Shown: positions 36,701-48,300 of the stretch, piece after piece | Layout: the number at the start of each line of letters is the position of its first letter | Position numbering within the stretch: position 1 is the first letter of the stretch | NCBI GenBank assembly: GCA_023053685.1 | Contig: JALIGW010000016.1 | Coordinates: 803,501 to 867,500, forward strand | Length of the DNA stretch: 64,000 bases | Source: Diadophis punctatus similis | Lineage: Eukaryota > Chordata > Lepidosauria > Squamata > Dipsadidae | Direction: 5' to 3' | Notes under the pieces: model-generated | What the model was told of the DNA's origin: nothing | The model's input: only the letters and a program-made list of their open reading frames with translations | The model's database searches: none | Program-made: the position numbers and the translations under genes

Positions 36701-39700
36701 TAATAGAATTAAAATATGGGTAGGTTAATACATTAAGTAACTTAAGAGAAGGCCACTGAAGCTTTGCTGCATTTTATTTCAGATGACTGCTTTATACCAT
36801 TTCTCAAAATAATAAATACTACAATATCCTCAAGCTTTTGAAGACGACCTCAAAATGGCTATCCTTAGCAAGCGCTTTATGACCAGAAATAATATTTTCA
36901 CTATGATCAGTACCAGACATGTTTAAATATTTTGGTATATCATTTTATTATAAAAATATAGAGAGAAACAATGGAATAATCTCAAAATTCAAAAATCAGG
37001 AAATAGGTCCCCTAACAAAATTATTGACTGCATCTCTTATAGCAATTACAATACCCCATATACCATAAGACAAAGCTTTGGTCCGCCATCAACTATTGTT
37101 TTCTAAGAATCTTCGTGGGACCTATATAGGATCCAAAGTCAACATTAGAAATACAGCCTATAGTAGAGACTAAGTCTTAAATTTTTTTTTTTTTTTTTAA
37201 ATTATATTTAGGTTAAGACAGAAACATAGCAAGTACTAAGGAACAGTTTGAGGAACACATGTTATTAATCTGCAAGGATATCCTCATATTTTTTTTCTAA
37301 AAAAACATAACTGAGTATTTTTCCTGCCATACATTGAATGGCTTTTTACTCCAAGAACTGCATTTTGAGTTCCGTTCAAGGAACTTCTATATTTTTTAAT
37401 TGCAGTTCTTTGTACCCTTTTACTTCATCTAAACAGGGAGAGTCAGGTTCCAAGACAAATTGTACAACATCACAGAAAGTAAGAATTTGTAAATACTGGA
37501 ATTCAGTCAAAGTATTGGTGATAAACTCTTGCATTGTAACACCATTTTTTCCCATCTTTAACAAACATTATACCAAGCTATATGAGAAATTGTCTGTTAG
37601 CTGTAGTTTTTCATCCGTTATGTGTAACTCCATTTTCAACTAATCTTTGCCTTCAAAACATTAATTTTCATATCCATATTCTTTTTTACATACTATAACC
37701 TGACATTTACTTCATATAATTTGGTTTTTTGGATTATGGCATCATCTGTAAACAAAAATATATCTATGCTTCCATCTCCACTGTAAATGTTCCATATAGA
37801 TTTTTTCATAAATGCATTAAATGACCAAGAGGTCATTGTACATAGTTTGTAATCTTCTGCTCAATGTTGAGTTATATATTAGCATCACATTTATATTTAT
37901 ACATGCTCTTCTTGCATCATTCACCACACATTTCGCAACCAAACTTTGATTCTGTACTTATGAAAAACCACCCATAATTTGATCTGTTCATTTTATTTCT
38001 AAAATAACATACAATAAGCTTTCTTTCTCACATATGAATATAAGTGACTTGCTGAAGAGCAAGATTTTCATCTGCATATTTCCTTCCTGGTGTTGCATTT
38101 CTCATATGACTCTGCCAACCACTTATCAGGCACATTTAAGAACTAGTCTTAGTTTTGCAGTCACTCTTGCAAAATATCCCTGAGAGAAAATTAACAGCAT
38201 GCTTTCAATTGTCCACATACACTCATACAGACAATATCACCCAACCACTCCATAAATCCACATGAAACCCAGTTGCAGCCCCCCCCCCCAAAAAAAAACA
38301 ACAACCTCAAAAGACTAAAGAAAAGTGGTCAGTGCTGTAAGGAATATTTAAAGCTATAAACTTACTTTAGCCAGGAAAGGGAGCAGCATTATTTACTGTC
38401 TAAAAAGTAGTTGCCATAACTTTTTCAATTGTACATTTGCCTGTTTTCTTATTGAAGTTATTTTTCCTACCATGTTTTATTTCAAAAAGAATCCATATAG
38501 CAGGAATGAAAATAATTCAGGTTCCTCTTCATGTTGGACGTTACAAAATGATGGGTTATGGACAAACAGCTAGCCCTTTGCTGAATCTAAAAAGGTGATT
38601 GCATTTATTTGTTTTTGTTTTCTTTTCTACTCAAATTCAATCATCATTTTCTCTCCCTTATGTGAAGTATTGTTCATGTATAACACTGCAGATCAAATTC
38701 CTGTCTGTCATATATCTGTTTTAAATTGAAGTAGAACCATCTTATGCAGTTGATCCAGAATGCAGTGGCAGAATTGCTGAGGTTAGTCGTGAGTAACCAG
38801 AGCAGTTCCTGCAGCATTGATGTAATAGATCAATGTAGATACTGCATCAATGCTGCGGGAGCTACTCTGATTACCAGTAAATTTGTCAGTACGGTTCAAG
38901 AGGCTGATCACTGCAGGTAGTCCTTCCTTTGTGACAATTGGGACCAGCAACTCCATTGCCAAGTTATTTTTTCAGCACTGTCATAACTTTGAATAGTTTG
39001 CCCTCTCACACAACAGTGACTCTTGGCCTTTCAAAAGGTGGAAAGATGGTTCTTCCAGAGGACCTTTGGTGATTAATTTTAAGCAGCAATGCTACATTCA
39101 ATAATGGTTACCTTATTGTTGACATTTTCATTAAATTAAAAATATAATTAAAGTAGTAATATAATTGACTTGTATGTAAGTTCTGTAGGCTACCTAGGCT
39201 CCTTTTAAACAGTTGATTTAAAAAAAAGGAATGTTTGTAGCCAGTGGCAGGGCTAAATATTTTAACTACATATCAGCCAACCAGAGCAAATATATTTAAG
39301 TACAGTACCAGTAATATATATTCTGGAAGTGTGAATTGCGGCTTTATTGGAATTGCCAAACAGAAGTGCGGTGTGGTTAGTAATTGCATCATCTGACCTA
39401 GAAACTCCCCTCCATCTTATACATGATAAACTGCTTATTACTAGAAGTGAGGGAGAGATATCTATAAATCCTATCTACATATTTCAAAAAACAGTTTCCA
39501 ATATTCAAAAGTAAACATTCTCTTAAACGCAAAAGCAACAGAACACCAATCACATGGGTTGAAAATAAACATTTGTTACATCTAGTTACTTAGAATCAGA
39601 GAAGGCTGGCTCTATCCCTCCTTTTCCCACCTCTTCCATTGTCTGGGGTTTTGATAAAGTAGAACAGTGGTTCCCAACATGGGGCCCACGCCCCACGGGG

Positions 39701-40502
39701 GGGGGGCAATTTGATTTTTAATGGGGGCAATTGGAACCTTGTTTAAACCAAGTTAATGGCCTTTTAGGCTTCCTCCGTATGAGTAGGAGTACACTTTTTG
39801 AATAGTAAGAATTATATGTCACGGGGGGGGGCATCAGGATTTTAGAGATGCTTAGGTGGGGCATGGCCAAAAAAAGGTTGGAAACCACTGAATTAGAACA
39901 TGGAGTGTAATCCCAGTTCAAATTGCATCAATGAGATCTCAGTCAGGACAAATGTTTTTCACCAAAATTGGCTGGCTGATTTCTCTGATTTCTCTGGCTA
40001 TAATTCATTTTTTAAAATTTGGCCAAATGACTATATATGATTGGAGTCTCACCTAGATTACTTCTTAAACTCTCACAATATATTTTTGCATAATGGATGT
40101 TCCATTCATGAAGAACATCTGATATACAGTATGTCCTTAATATTAATTTTCTCTTACGAAGATTCTTAAAAATATATTAGAAACAAGTTTCCATTTGCCT
40201 ATGCTTGTTTTATAATATGAAAAACAATTTCCTTTTGCCTTTCTAAAAAGTTAGTAATGAAACATTGTTTGATTTGCATTTCTATATGCAAAATATTCCT
40301 GGCTTATCTAAACTGGAATATTCCTTTCCCTAGGCCTGCTGAATTGCATACTTCCCAAACATGGAAAGACGATGGAACAAATTCCCTTGTCTTCAAACTC
40401 TTAGAAAAGAAGAAAAAACGTCTTTATACACACATTACGGTAGATATTGGAGCCACGCCAGCATTACCACATCCAAGTAGAAGAAAAAAGAATAACACTT
40501 GA
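30487..40502 (+). CDS. Beta-1,4-galactosyltransferase family protein with altered active site, complete coding sequence
   Basis: Coding exons 30487-30724, 32520-32755, 34558-34748, 35664-35786, 38490-38594 and 40334-40502 join to 353 residues, with canonical splice sites and no frameshift. Layout is a short cytosolic end, membrane anchor at about 10-27, a stem with sequon NLS, then a GT7 domain (GGCYSPPHC, IAIIVPYRN, HPFLQRQQL, FNRAKLLNVG, FGGVTAM, NGFPN). The four cysteines matching the two bovine B4GALT1 disulfides are kept (72, 114, 185, 204). Catalytic motifs are changed: DVD is N190-M-D192; the donor-selecting Tyr289 is V228; WGWGGEDDD is WERLDEDDD (251-259), so Trp314 is R253; the metal ligand His347 is Y286, while the Met344 ligand is kept (M283). 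Fold and frame look selected, but ordinary galactosyltransferase activity is doubtful. HITVDIG near the C-terminus is B4GALT1/2-like. It may be a UDP-HexNAc transferase or a non-catalytic paralogue. It converges on B4GALT4. Confidence 0.9.
31275..31505 (+). mobile_element. Full-length tRNA-derived SINE in intron 1 of the B4GALT-family gene
   Basis: GGAGCCGAGGTGGCGCAGTG to CTAAGTGCTATTGCTA. It is nearly identical to the copy at 26311, suggesting recent activity of this subfamily. The rest of this intron (30725-32519) is unique AT-rich DNA. Confidence 0.85.
32520..32755 (+). CDS. B4GALT-family gene, coding exon 2
   Basis: The acceptor is TTATGCAG and the donor GTAAGC. It encodes residues 80-158, NPYVHLGGCYSPPHC followed by IAIIVPYRN and YLHPFLQRQQL. 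The usual PFRNR is PYRNY, so the first Arg is kept and the second is lost. Cys114 matches bovine Cys176. Confidence 0.92.
33138..33300 (+). repeat. Unnamed dispersed repeat, copy 3
   Basis: CATGGGAGTCATGGTTCCTG, GCATTCTGTAAGGTAGCCCA, TTTAAGGTACC and GAGTTTTAGTAGTATATAG match the copies at 18628 and 20313. It lies in intron 2 of the B4GALT-family gene. Confidence 0.55.
33770..33915 (+). mobile_element. L2/CR1-type LINE 3' tail
   Basis: The translation GRVIKTWLF-like is weak, but GGAGCCGCCCAGAGTTATTG followed by an AT-rich end is the conserved LINE 3' motif in sense orientation. Confidence 0.5.
34558..34748 (+). CDS. B4GALT-family gene, coding exon 3 (metal motif altered)
   Basis: The acceptor is TTTCCAG and the donor GTAATG. 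It begins AGTGPFNRAKLLNVG, the family's UDP-binding segment, with the key Arg retained (R166). The DVD metal motif reads N190-M191-D192: the first Asp is lost and the metal-binding second Asp is kept, followed by the family sequence LIPEND. Cys185 and Cys204 keep the second disulfide pair. Confidence 0.92.
34749..38489. other. Introns 3 and 4 of the B4GALT-family gene, featureless apart from exon 4
   Basis: Apart from exon 35664-35786 this is unique AT-rich sequence with a poly-T run near 37182-37198 and a C/A homopolymer junction near 38280. No repeat family or other exon is recognised. Confidence 0.4.
35664..35786 (+). CDS. B4GALT-family gene, coding exon 4 (donor and acceptor loop remodelled)
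   Basis: The length of 123 bases equals the matching exon in B4GALT4. SSVFGGV carries Val228 where galactose-specific enzymes carry Tyr (bovine 289). GFPNTYW is normal, but GWGG is replaced by ERLD before the conserved EDDD. The flanking residues are unchanged, so this is substitution, not frameshift. Confidence 0.92.
38490..38594 (+). CDS. B4GALT-family gene, coding exon 5 (metal-ligand histidine lost)
   Basis: The length of 105 bases equals the matching B4GALT4 exon. It encodes IHIAGMKIIQ, VGRYKMM, then GYGQTASP where active members have a metal-binding HTRD or HSRD motif. The His ligand is Tyr286; the Met ligand position is kept as Met283. The acceptor AAAAAG is weak-looking but preserves phase. 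Confidence 0.88.
38793..38874. repeat. Imperfect inverted repeat in intron 5
   Basis: About 30-bp arms (GTAACCAGAGCAGTTCCTGC against CATCAATGCTGCGGGAGCTA read in complement) with a few mismatches and a 22-base loop. It is probably the remains of an old element. Confidence 0.5.
39665..39890. mobile_element. Non-autonomous hAT-like element
   Basis: The ends are CAGTGGTTCCCAACATGG and GGTTGGAAACCACTG. The duplications AAGTAGAA and AATTAGAA (39657-39664 and 39891-39898) have one mismatch. It lies in intron 5 of the B4GALT-family gene. Confidence 0.8.
40334..40502 (+). CDS. B4GALT-family gene, terminal coding exon
   Basis: The acceptor is TTTCCCTAG. It encodes residues 298-353. WKDDGTNSL and LYTHITVDIG align with the family C-terminus. 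A basic tail (SRRKKNNT) follows before TGA and extends past the usual end of B4GALT1/4 proteins. Confidence 0.9.
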
Positions 40503-41063
40503 CTTTGGATCATCTGAAGCTTTCAAATCCTGGAGCTTTTTACAAGCTAAACTCACCAGGAATGCAAGGAGGGGAAAAAGAACGTTGCTTTTGCATGCAT
40601 TTGACCAAATTAAGCAGGAGCCTAATACAGGGTACTAAAGAAACCATATCTGGGGTAGATTGGTTTTGCTACATTGACATTAGCAACATAGAAATTATCC
40701 TATTTTGTTCTGCAGTAAACCTGCAGGAGCTAGAAGTTAGTTCTGCTATAGGAATTGTCAAGTACCAGCAACAAATTGGTCTATAAACAATTGCAAAATA
40801 TCTACTGAATCCTGTACTCTTTTCTAACTTGCACAAGTCTTCTGCATAGCAAATATTTAAAAAAGTTACGTTAATGTTACTTATTACCAATTTTTCAGGA
40901 AATATATGAATTTGGAATTGACTTATGGGTCTCCTTTTGAAAGGTTTTTCATTAGAAAATTCAGTTTTCTATACCCATATTTTAAGAAAGCTAATTTTTA
41001 ATTATATTCAGTGTTATTTTAAAGATATTTTAGTGAATTTCAATACATTAATTTAAAAGTATT

Positions 41064-41069
41064 AATAAA
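41064..41069 (+). promoter_or_regulatory. Candidate polyadenylation signal for the B4GALT-family gene
   Basis: AATAAA lies 560 bases after the stop codon and before the convergent B4GALT4 3' end. It is a chance-prone motif in AT-rich DNA. Confidence 0.3.
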
Positions 41070-41847
41070 TATGTTAAGTATTTGAATGAACCAATTGTGT
41101 GCTTTTTTAACACATTTCATTGGAGTCTCATGTTATTTTAAAAAGTTTGATATATTTGTGTAGACTCAAATTGATGAGACAGAGCAGCTGTTTATGAATT
41201 TACCATATTAAAAATATGGAATTGGAGATTTACCTTGCATTATATCTCATATATATAGCTCACTGAATCATCATAACCATCCTATAGAAAGGCAGAGTAG
41301 GAAATCTAGAAATATTTAAGCAAGATTTCTGTTTGTTCAAAGCACCAATGTTGAATCTATTTCCTTCTGCCCATTTGTAAATCAGTTGAGAAAATAAGGA
41401 TTGTTTGCCTTTCAAACTTATGTGGTTTGCTGGTAGCCACCTTGACAATATAAAAATAATTTGACTGAGTAGCTAGAACACTTTTTCTGCTCATTTTTAA
41501 AAAAACATAATGAGGTTTCACATTTAACCATAGGATCATTTGTATGTTTAGTACTAAGATCTCATATTCATTAGTTGCCCTAATTGTCTCCCAGATTTCC
41601 CCTCCCTCCTGAAGAAATATCACTGTATTTTAAGACCATTCTGCACTCTAATCTTACAAAGATGTACGCTATCATTTTAATATTAATTTATCTACTTGTG
41701 TACTCTATGCAAATATATTTGGCTGTTATCCTTTGAAAAAGGAAAAACACAGAATAATCAATTTCTTTTAGTAGTAAATTTTCACACATTCTTAAACTAA
41801 CAGATATTCGGATAAATATGAAAACTGAAGATCAACAGATGTTAAAC

Positions 41848-41865
41848 TTTATTCAAAGTTTTATT
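41848..41865 (-). promoter_or_regulatory. Candidate polyadenylation signals for B4GALT4
   Basis: Two AATAAA hexamers on the minus strand (41848-41853 and 41860-41865) fall about 370-390 bases after the B4GALT4 stop. If used, the convergent transcripts would end about 0.8 kb apart without overlap. Confidence 0.35.
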
Positions 41866-42236
41866 TTTTCCTTGTTTAAGAAAAAGAAATTATGTACCAC
41901 CCGTTTAGAATACGATGAGTAGTTCTTCAATTGAAAAAAAAAGACATTTTAAAAAGTTGGATTGAAAAATTAACAGTTGAATTGTTCGTATAGCTCTTCA
42001 TTTAAAAAAAATGGATTATTTACAAAGGATTACTTTTATCCAAAGAAAGTCTTTAATTTCAATGTTGTCTTATAGCTCAAAAGGAAGTAACTAACAAATC
42101 TATCAGTTTTAAAAACATTCCGTGTGAAAAGAACTTGTTGAGTATCCACCGACAGATAATGAAATATTTCATTGCTGTGGCTCAAGTCATTACTTTTTGG
42201 TCCATTTGAATAAAATTTATTAGCCATAAGAAATGG

Positions 42237-42378
42237 TTATGAAAACTTAGTTTGCCTTCCAAAATCCACTGTAATATTTGTATATAAAAGATTGTATTCT
42301 TTTGAAAGCAGTTTATAGGAGCATGAATTTAGCCCATCGGTCTTCCATACTCGAGACACCTGACGCAAGAGATTCATT
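42237..42378 (-). CDS. B4GALT4: B4GALT4 terminal coding exon
   Basis: The acceptor is CTCTTCAG. MNLLRQVSRVWKTDGLNSC, then LYTNITVDFG, then a lineage-specific end RQTKFS and TAA. A 248-base intron separates it from exon 5. Confidence 0.93.
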
Positions 42379-45300
42379 CTGAAGAGATTTTAATGTTGAG
42401 AGGTGGTAGGACGGAAAGAGAAAAAACAGGTCACATATTAATTCATATGTTAAAATGCACCTCAAGAGGCTGTATAATCAAATTTTGTTTTCAATCCATC
42501 CATTCTCATATATACAAATGTCTCCCAAACATATTGTATCTATCAGGAACACAATCCACAGTCTAATTTTCCCCCATCACCAATTATACTCTTCATTGCT
42601 TCATAGACACAGTTTTCTTAACTCACCTCTGGCCATTTGCCTCATTGCCTTGGTCTCTGGTATGAAAGATCATAGTGTACTTGGCTATACTGGGGGAAGG
42701 GCGGATTATCTTCATTTTCTGCATTTTAACCCTGAAAACAAAAATGTGACAATTTGTGAGTAATGACAAGTTGTGAAGTGCAAGCATTATGGTACATTAG
42801 AGAATATGATGGAGAGCTACCTGGCCATTTTGCTTCCTGATAATGACTAGGGAAGCACACATGGAAGCCACCATGAACATGAACTCAACATTCCAGTCCT
42901 GAACAGAGAACCCCAAATTGCACATTTTACTTCCCTTTAATCTTAACTATAATGCTATATGAATGAGAATGCAGCAAGCACAGAAAGCGCTACATAAACT
43001 GCCACTGAAAAGTGGAAATAGCAGTTTTCATGAATCCCACTTCCTCTCCAAAAGTCCTATGTTGAAGGCAGAAAAAATCCTATGGCACTTTTCTGGGTTA
43101 ATGGATGAAAATAACAAAATTTTGCTTTAGGGAAGGACAATCTTAGTACAAGCTGCAATTACATGTTTAATTTGGAAGAGGTGTATCAGAATACACAGGA
43201 ATACAAGCCCTGCATCTAGCTGTAATTCATTAAAATAATATGCCTTTTTCCAGAATCATGCTGCTTTGGGAAAGCGTTCACAAAAGCCAAGCGATCTTGG
43301 AAATATGCAATCGCTTTAATGAGTTGTAGATGCATTTGTGCTCCAAAGTACCTCTTCTGAGTCAACTACCAAATTTACACAGCTGAATTATATACAACAA
43401 ATTCATGCTGATGAAGAGATAAGATCAAAGTTTTCTCCCTCAGTGCACCCCAACCAATGTTCAAGGAAGCTGAATTATGGGAAATTTGTGAAGGTAGATA
43501 AAGAATTTGTAATCTGTGAAATGCATTGCTAGGGATGGCAATTAGAGCAGAGAGTTTTAATAACATTAAAATGATAGAGGATAACTTCTAACAGTAGTTA
43601 GGACAACTACTAATCAGGTTCTTTGTACCAATCACCGGGATATATAAGTAGGATAACGCAACTTTATATACTTACTGGTCAACTTGGAAATAAATTTCTG
43701 AACTAGATGAGTTTTTGATCTATTTCAGAACTGCCTTTCCTAATCTTAATTCTCCAATTGCTGCTGCTTCTAAAGTGAAATAGCTTGAGTGGGATGTGAA
43801 ATAGAGAAAACTGCCTATTAATTTGTTCCTGTACTTCACTCTGCAGCTGATTTTCTGTTTTTCAGGATTCCAGATGAGCTTTTATTCTTAACAAAATGAA
43901 AGATGAGGCCTGCAAAGTGTGGAAAACAGAGCAGGGAAAATTGTTCATACATATTACTTTTCTGCCTTTTAAATTTGCCTTTGAAACCACTTTTCCCTAG
44001 AGGTAGCAACCATGTGTAATATATGGGATGGTGCCAATAGTGAGCAGAATAATTCATATTACATTGTAGTGTGATGGAATAGGTACTGGGCTAGAACATA
44101 GGAAACTCAGGTTCAAGTCCATTTTTAACCATGATAGCCAAGTCCTGTTACTACGTCTCAGTCCATTTCACTCTGCAAAGCTATTGTAAGAACTGAAGGC
44201 AGGAATGCTATGTATGCCACCTTCAGGTCCTAGAGGAAAAGCAAGATAGATCTCATGTATGTATGTATGTATGTATGTATGTATGTATGTATGTATGTAT
44301 GTATGTATGTATGTATGTATGTATGTATTATTGATTGGTTGGTTGATTGATTGATTGATTGATTGATTGGTTCTTATATGCCGCCCTACTCCCGAGGGAC
44401 TCAGGGCGGCGTACAGCAATATACAAGAACACTGGAAAATAAACAGTAATTAAAAACCAAGTTGAAAAGTTAAAAAATAAACAGTTAAAAAATATTCACC
44501 AACCAGACATACCCGGGGGAGAGCTCAGATGGACTAGTCTCTACCCCCTATAAATGATATATAAATAATCATTGAAATTGTTCCTGCACATTTTATCTAA
44601 CATGGCCAATAAGTCCTGAAATCTGGGCAGGCATTATGTTTTCTTAGCTTATCACAAGTGACTGAGACTTGTTGCCACACTAGATGTGATTTACCTGCCA
44701 ACCATCTTTACCTGCCTAAAGCAATGGAAAAAAAAACAAGGAATTGAACCAATCATAAGCAAAAGCCTATGTTGAATGACACTATGACCATAAGGGATGG
44801 TGAAAAGTCTGTAGTTGGGCCTCAGTTGCAGAGGTCCTTGAAAGAAGCAGATGAATATATCATCATATATTACTGCATTGATTGCTGTTGTGGATGACCT
44901 GAATGGGGAAAGGGCAGTCTTTGTGACCATAATTAGGCTTCACAGGGGCTTTTGATATCATTAACCATAGGATTCATCATGTGACATCTACAAGAGTTGA
45001 GGACTGTAGCCGCTGTTTTATAGTTCTTTTCTTCCCTTGCAACTGTTTAATTACAGTGACCAGTTTGGTATGTGCTGGCCTAGAAACCAGGAGATGGTTT
45101 ATAGTTCGAATCCCACTTGAGGCATGAGAAGTGGTTGGTGACTTTGGGCCAATCACTTTCTCTCTGCCCAACTTACTTCACGTGTTACTATTATGGGGAA
45201 AATAGGAGGAGGAGGAAGGAGAAATATGTATGTTTGTGATTTGCTTAACACAGAGGTCTTCAAACTTGGCAACTTTAAGACTTGTGGACTTCAACTCCCA

Positions 45301-48300
45301 GAATTCTCTGACTTCTGGGAGTTGAAGTCCACAAGTTTTAAAGTTGCCAAGTTTGAAGACCTCTGGCTTAACACTACCTTGCTTAGCAACAAAAATATTG
45401 GTCCCAATTCTGGCCCTAAGTCAAGGACTACCTGTATGAACATCATGGTCTTGTCCTTAACTATCCCTGGCTACAGGAGAGAGAATGCAGGAAGGAAGAC
45501 TGCCACTGATTGTAAAGAAAAAAATATAACAAGAGACCAGATGTTTGACAACAGAACCATCTCCATAGGGAGATGGTTTGCTTCTTGTCACCGACACTGT
45601 CAAACAGATTGGATAACCCTCTGTGGACGATGTTTCAAACTCGACTGCTACACTGAGCAGGAGGATTCAATGGCCAAGACTTTGCATTAATTTCAGCAAT
45701 ACTGATCATTTGCAAATTAACTGGGAATGGGTTGACTAAAGGAGGGTGATGGAAGTGCCCTTATCTAGTCCAGTGTTTGCCAGACAAGTATTACAGAGAT
45801 GCGTTGAGACAGTTTTGGAAGATATCATTTCAAAACACTGCAAGGCACCAGATTAGGGGAGGCTTGTATCACAATTTATAGAATGAAAAACAGACCACAG
45901 CAAACAAAGCATTCTTGATTCTAGCATAGCCCTTTTTAGCATTCTCTCTTTTAAAAATGAGGACTGCACTATCTGTTCCTCTGAATGCTAAGTATTTATC
46001 TTCTTGCAAAACCCAGATCTGTTGACCATTAGGAAGAAAGACAAAACAGAACGAACCAATTCTAAATGCTACATTTGCTGACAGACAGAGCCAACAAAAT
46101 CAGAAAAACACATCAGATGTTTCTGTTGTGATCCTGAGAAGGATTTTATAATTGCTATTCATTTTATTGGAACTCTACTCTATATTCCTTTGTTTTTTCA
46201 TCAGAGGCCTGCAACCCACGGCTCTGGAGCCGCATGTGGCTCTTTCATCCCTCTGCTGCGGCTCCCTGTCGCTCAAAATATGCGTCACAACCACCAATGT
46301 GTGATACCCGCTGGCACGTGATTTATTGAGCTTTTCAACCCCCGGTAGGCCAACCATGGATAAATCCAAGAAAAGAAAAGTTTCAGAAGAAAACAGAATG
46401 TTTAATTCAACTACACATTAGTTCTGTGGCCGCTCAGGAAATAGTCAGGCACAGGAAGGGTTTTGTGGCTCCCGGTGTTTTATTTTCTGTGGGAAACAGG
46501 TCCAAATGGCTCTTTGAGTGTTTAAGGTTGCCAACCCCTGATCTAGATCTATGAGATCCTTCGGGTTGGACCACCAGAGCTCAGCCAGTTCAGAAGCCTT
46601 GCACAACTGTTCTGAAGGCTGTCTCTTGTTGTCTCCCCATGAATAGTCCATGCTCATCAGAAGCACATGCACAAAAAGTCAGAGACAGCCTTCAAAGCGG
46701 TATTAAAAAAAAGTTGGTTTGAAGATTCGTCTCTTAATAGTATTGTTGAACCCCAAAGCAGATACATTGCAGTTGTATTGTTCTGCAAATGGCAATTATG
46801 GTAATGTGCAGACAGGTACTAGAACAAGCCCAAGACATCAACCTACAGTTGCATCGTAGGTTCCCATACATTGGCACAATTTTGAATGGTTTGATTATTG
46901 TTTATCTGTTGCTGAATTATTCCCACCTTGCACTAAGAGGGCAGCATTACTTTCATGCTGCTTCATGGAAGAAAAAACCTGAAATAATCCAAATACAGAG
47001 GGGTGATTAAAAAAAAAACAAGTAACAAGAAGGTTGTTTGTGGTTATGCCAAGCAGTCTTAAGAAAATCATCTCATATAAGTGCAGCCAATTCTAGTTAG
47101 TGGAGTGGACTTCCAGTTTTTAAAAAGAGTCAAGACACACTTTCATATTTCTGATTAAGCTTCCTGCATGCCAACTCTGATCTCGGTTTCCAGACTCTCT
47201 TAAGATAATTTGCCTTAACCAAATGTGAGTCATACCACAGGAAAGATTCCCATCACCCAAAATCCGTGCCACCCACTTTGCATTTGACTGAAATGTACCT
47301 GATTCGGAGGTCATCGTCCTCTCCTCCCCAGCCCCAGTAGTTGTTTGAAAATCCATTCACCTTCAGAAATTGCTCCCTTGTCAGAGCAGTTACACCGCCA
47401 AAGTATCCTTGGTAACGCAACCTATGAACACATATGCAGGGGCAGGAAAGTTATTTTTAAAAAATGGCATTTACATATTTATCAGAAACAGAAAGTTTGC
47501 AGAATTCCAAGTTTTAAAACAAACACAAAAAACAGCAGTAATACTCAGCAATACATTTTCCAAAGTTTTCCCAAGAAAGGTATGCCAAAGATTTTGGGCT
47601 TTTACTATATCAACTAGCGCTGCACGTTGGTTTTGACAATGATGACAAGCCTCTTCATTACCCTTTGGGGTCATAATGAACTCATTTATTCTGAACTGGT
47701 GGATTAAACTCATATACTAAGCACCTGCATCTAACGTAACTCCCTTTTTGGGGAATCTGGGGAAAGGGGCCCTTTGAAGCCCCTTGATTAATTCCATATG
47801 GCACGAGATTCACATTCACTTAATCACAGGATCAAGGAAGTGGTTCGTCTATTTGATTCAATTTATTCACTTCTGACTCCCTCTACCCTGAAAAAAAAAG
47901 TTAATATTACAGCCCTTGACTTAGAATAATGGATGGTCCAATGCAGAATCATGTAAATCAAGGTATAAGCATTATGCATCTTTCCCTACTTTAGTAGCAA
48001 GTAGAGCAAAATGAAAAGTAAAGGAGTTGATACCAGTTGGGCTTTCTTTTAAAGTCAGCAGATAGTTAACAAATTAGCTTAATCCATTTTGGTAATGTAC
48101 AGGCCCTGTGGGGCTGGTTCTGATTATAGTGAGTGCTCCTTTCCCAAAACAAAACATTCCTCTAAAGCAGGGATCCCCACCCCCCGTGCTGCAACCTATT
48201 CGAAACCAGGCCGCACGAGTGATGGGCAAACATGCATGCTTGTGCATGTGACGCTCCACTTGCGTGGATGGGCCCTTGCGCTCACATACAAAGCTCCATT

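Noticed and set aside
30487..40502. The altered B4GALT gene as a pseudogene
   Set aside because: Six exons join in frame over 353 codons, every intron is GT-AG, and the disulfide cysteines and flanking motifs are kept. Loss of catalytic residues alone does not make it a pseudogene.
45193..45690. A 165-codon plus-strand open frame
   Set aside because: It begins in a degraded SINE, crosses a palindromic MITE and continues into intronic DNA. No domain or splice support is seen.
46789..47010. A 73-codon frame with a hydrophobic segment in intron 4 of B4GALT4
   Set aside because: It has no splice context, no recognisable homology and a length expected by chance in this much sequence.
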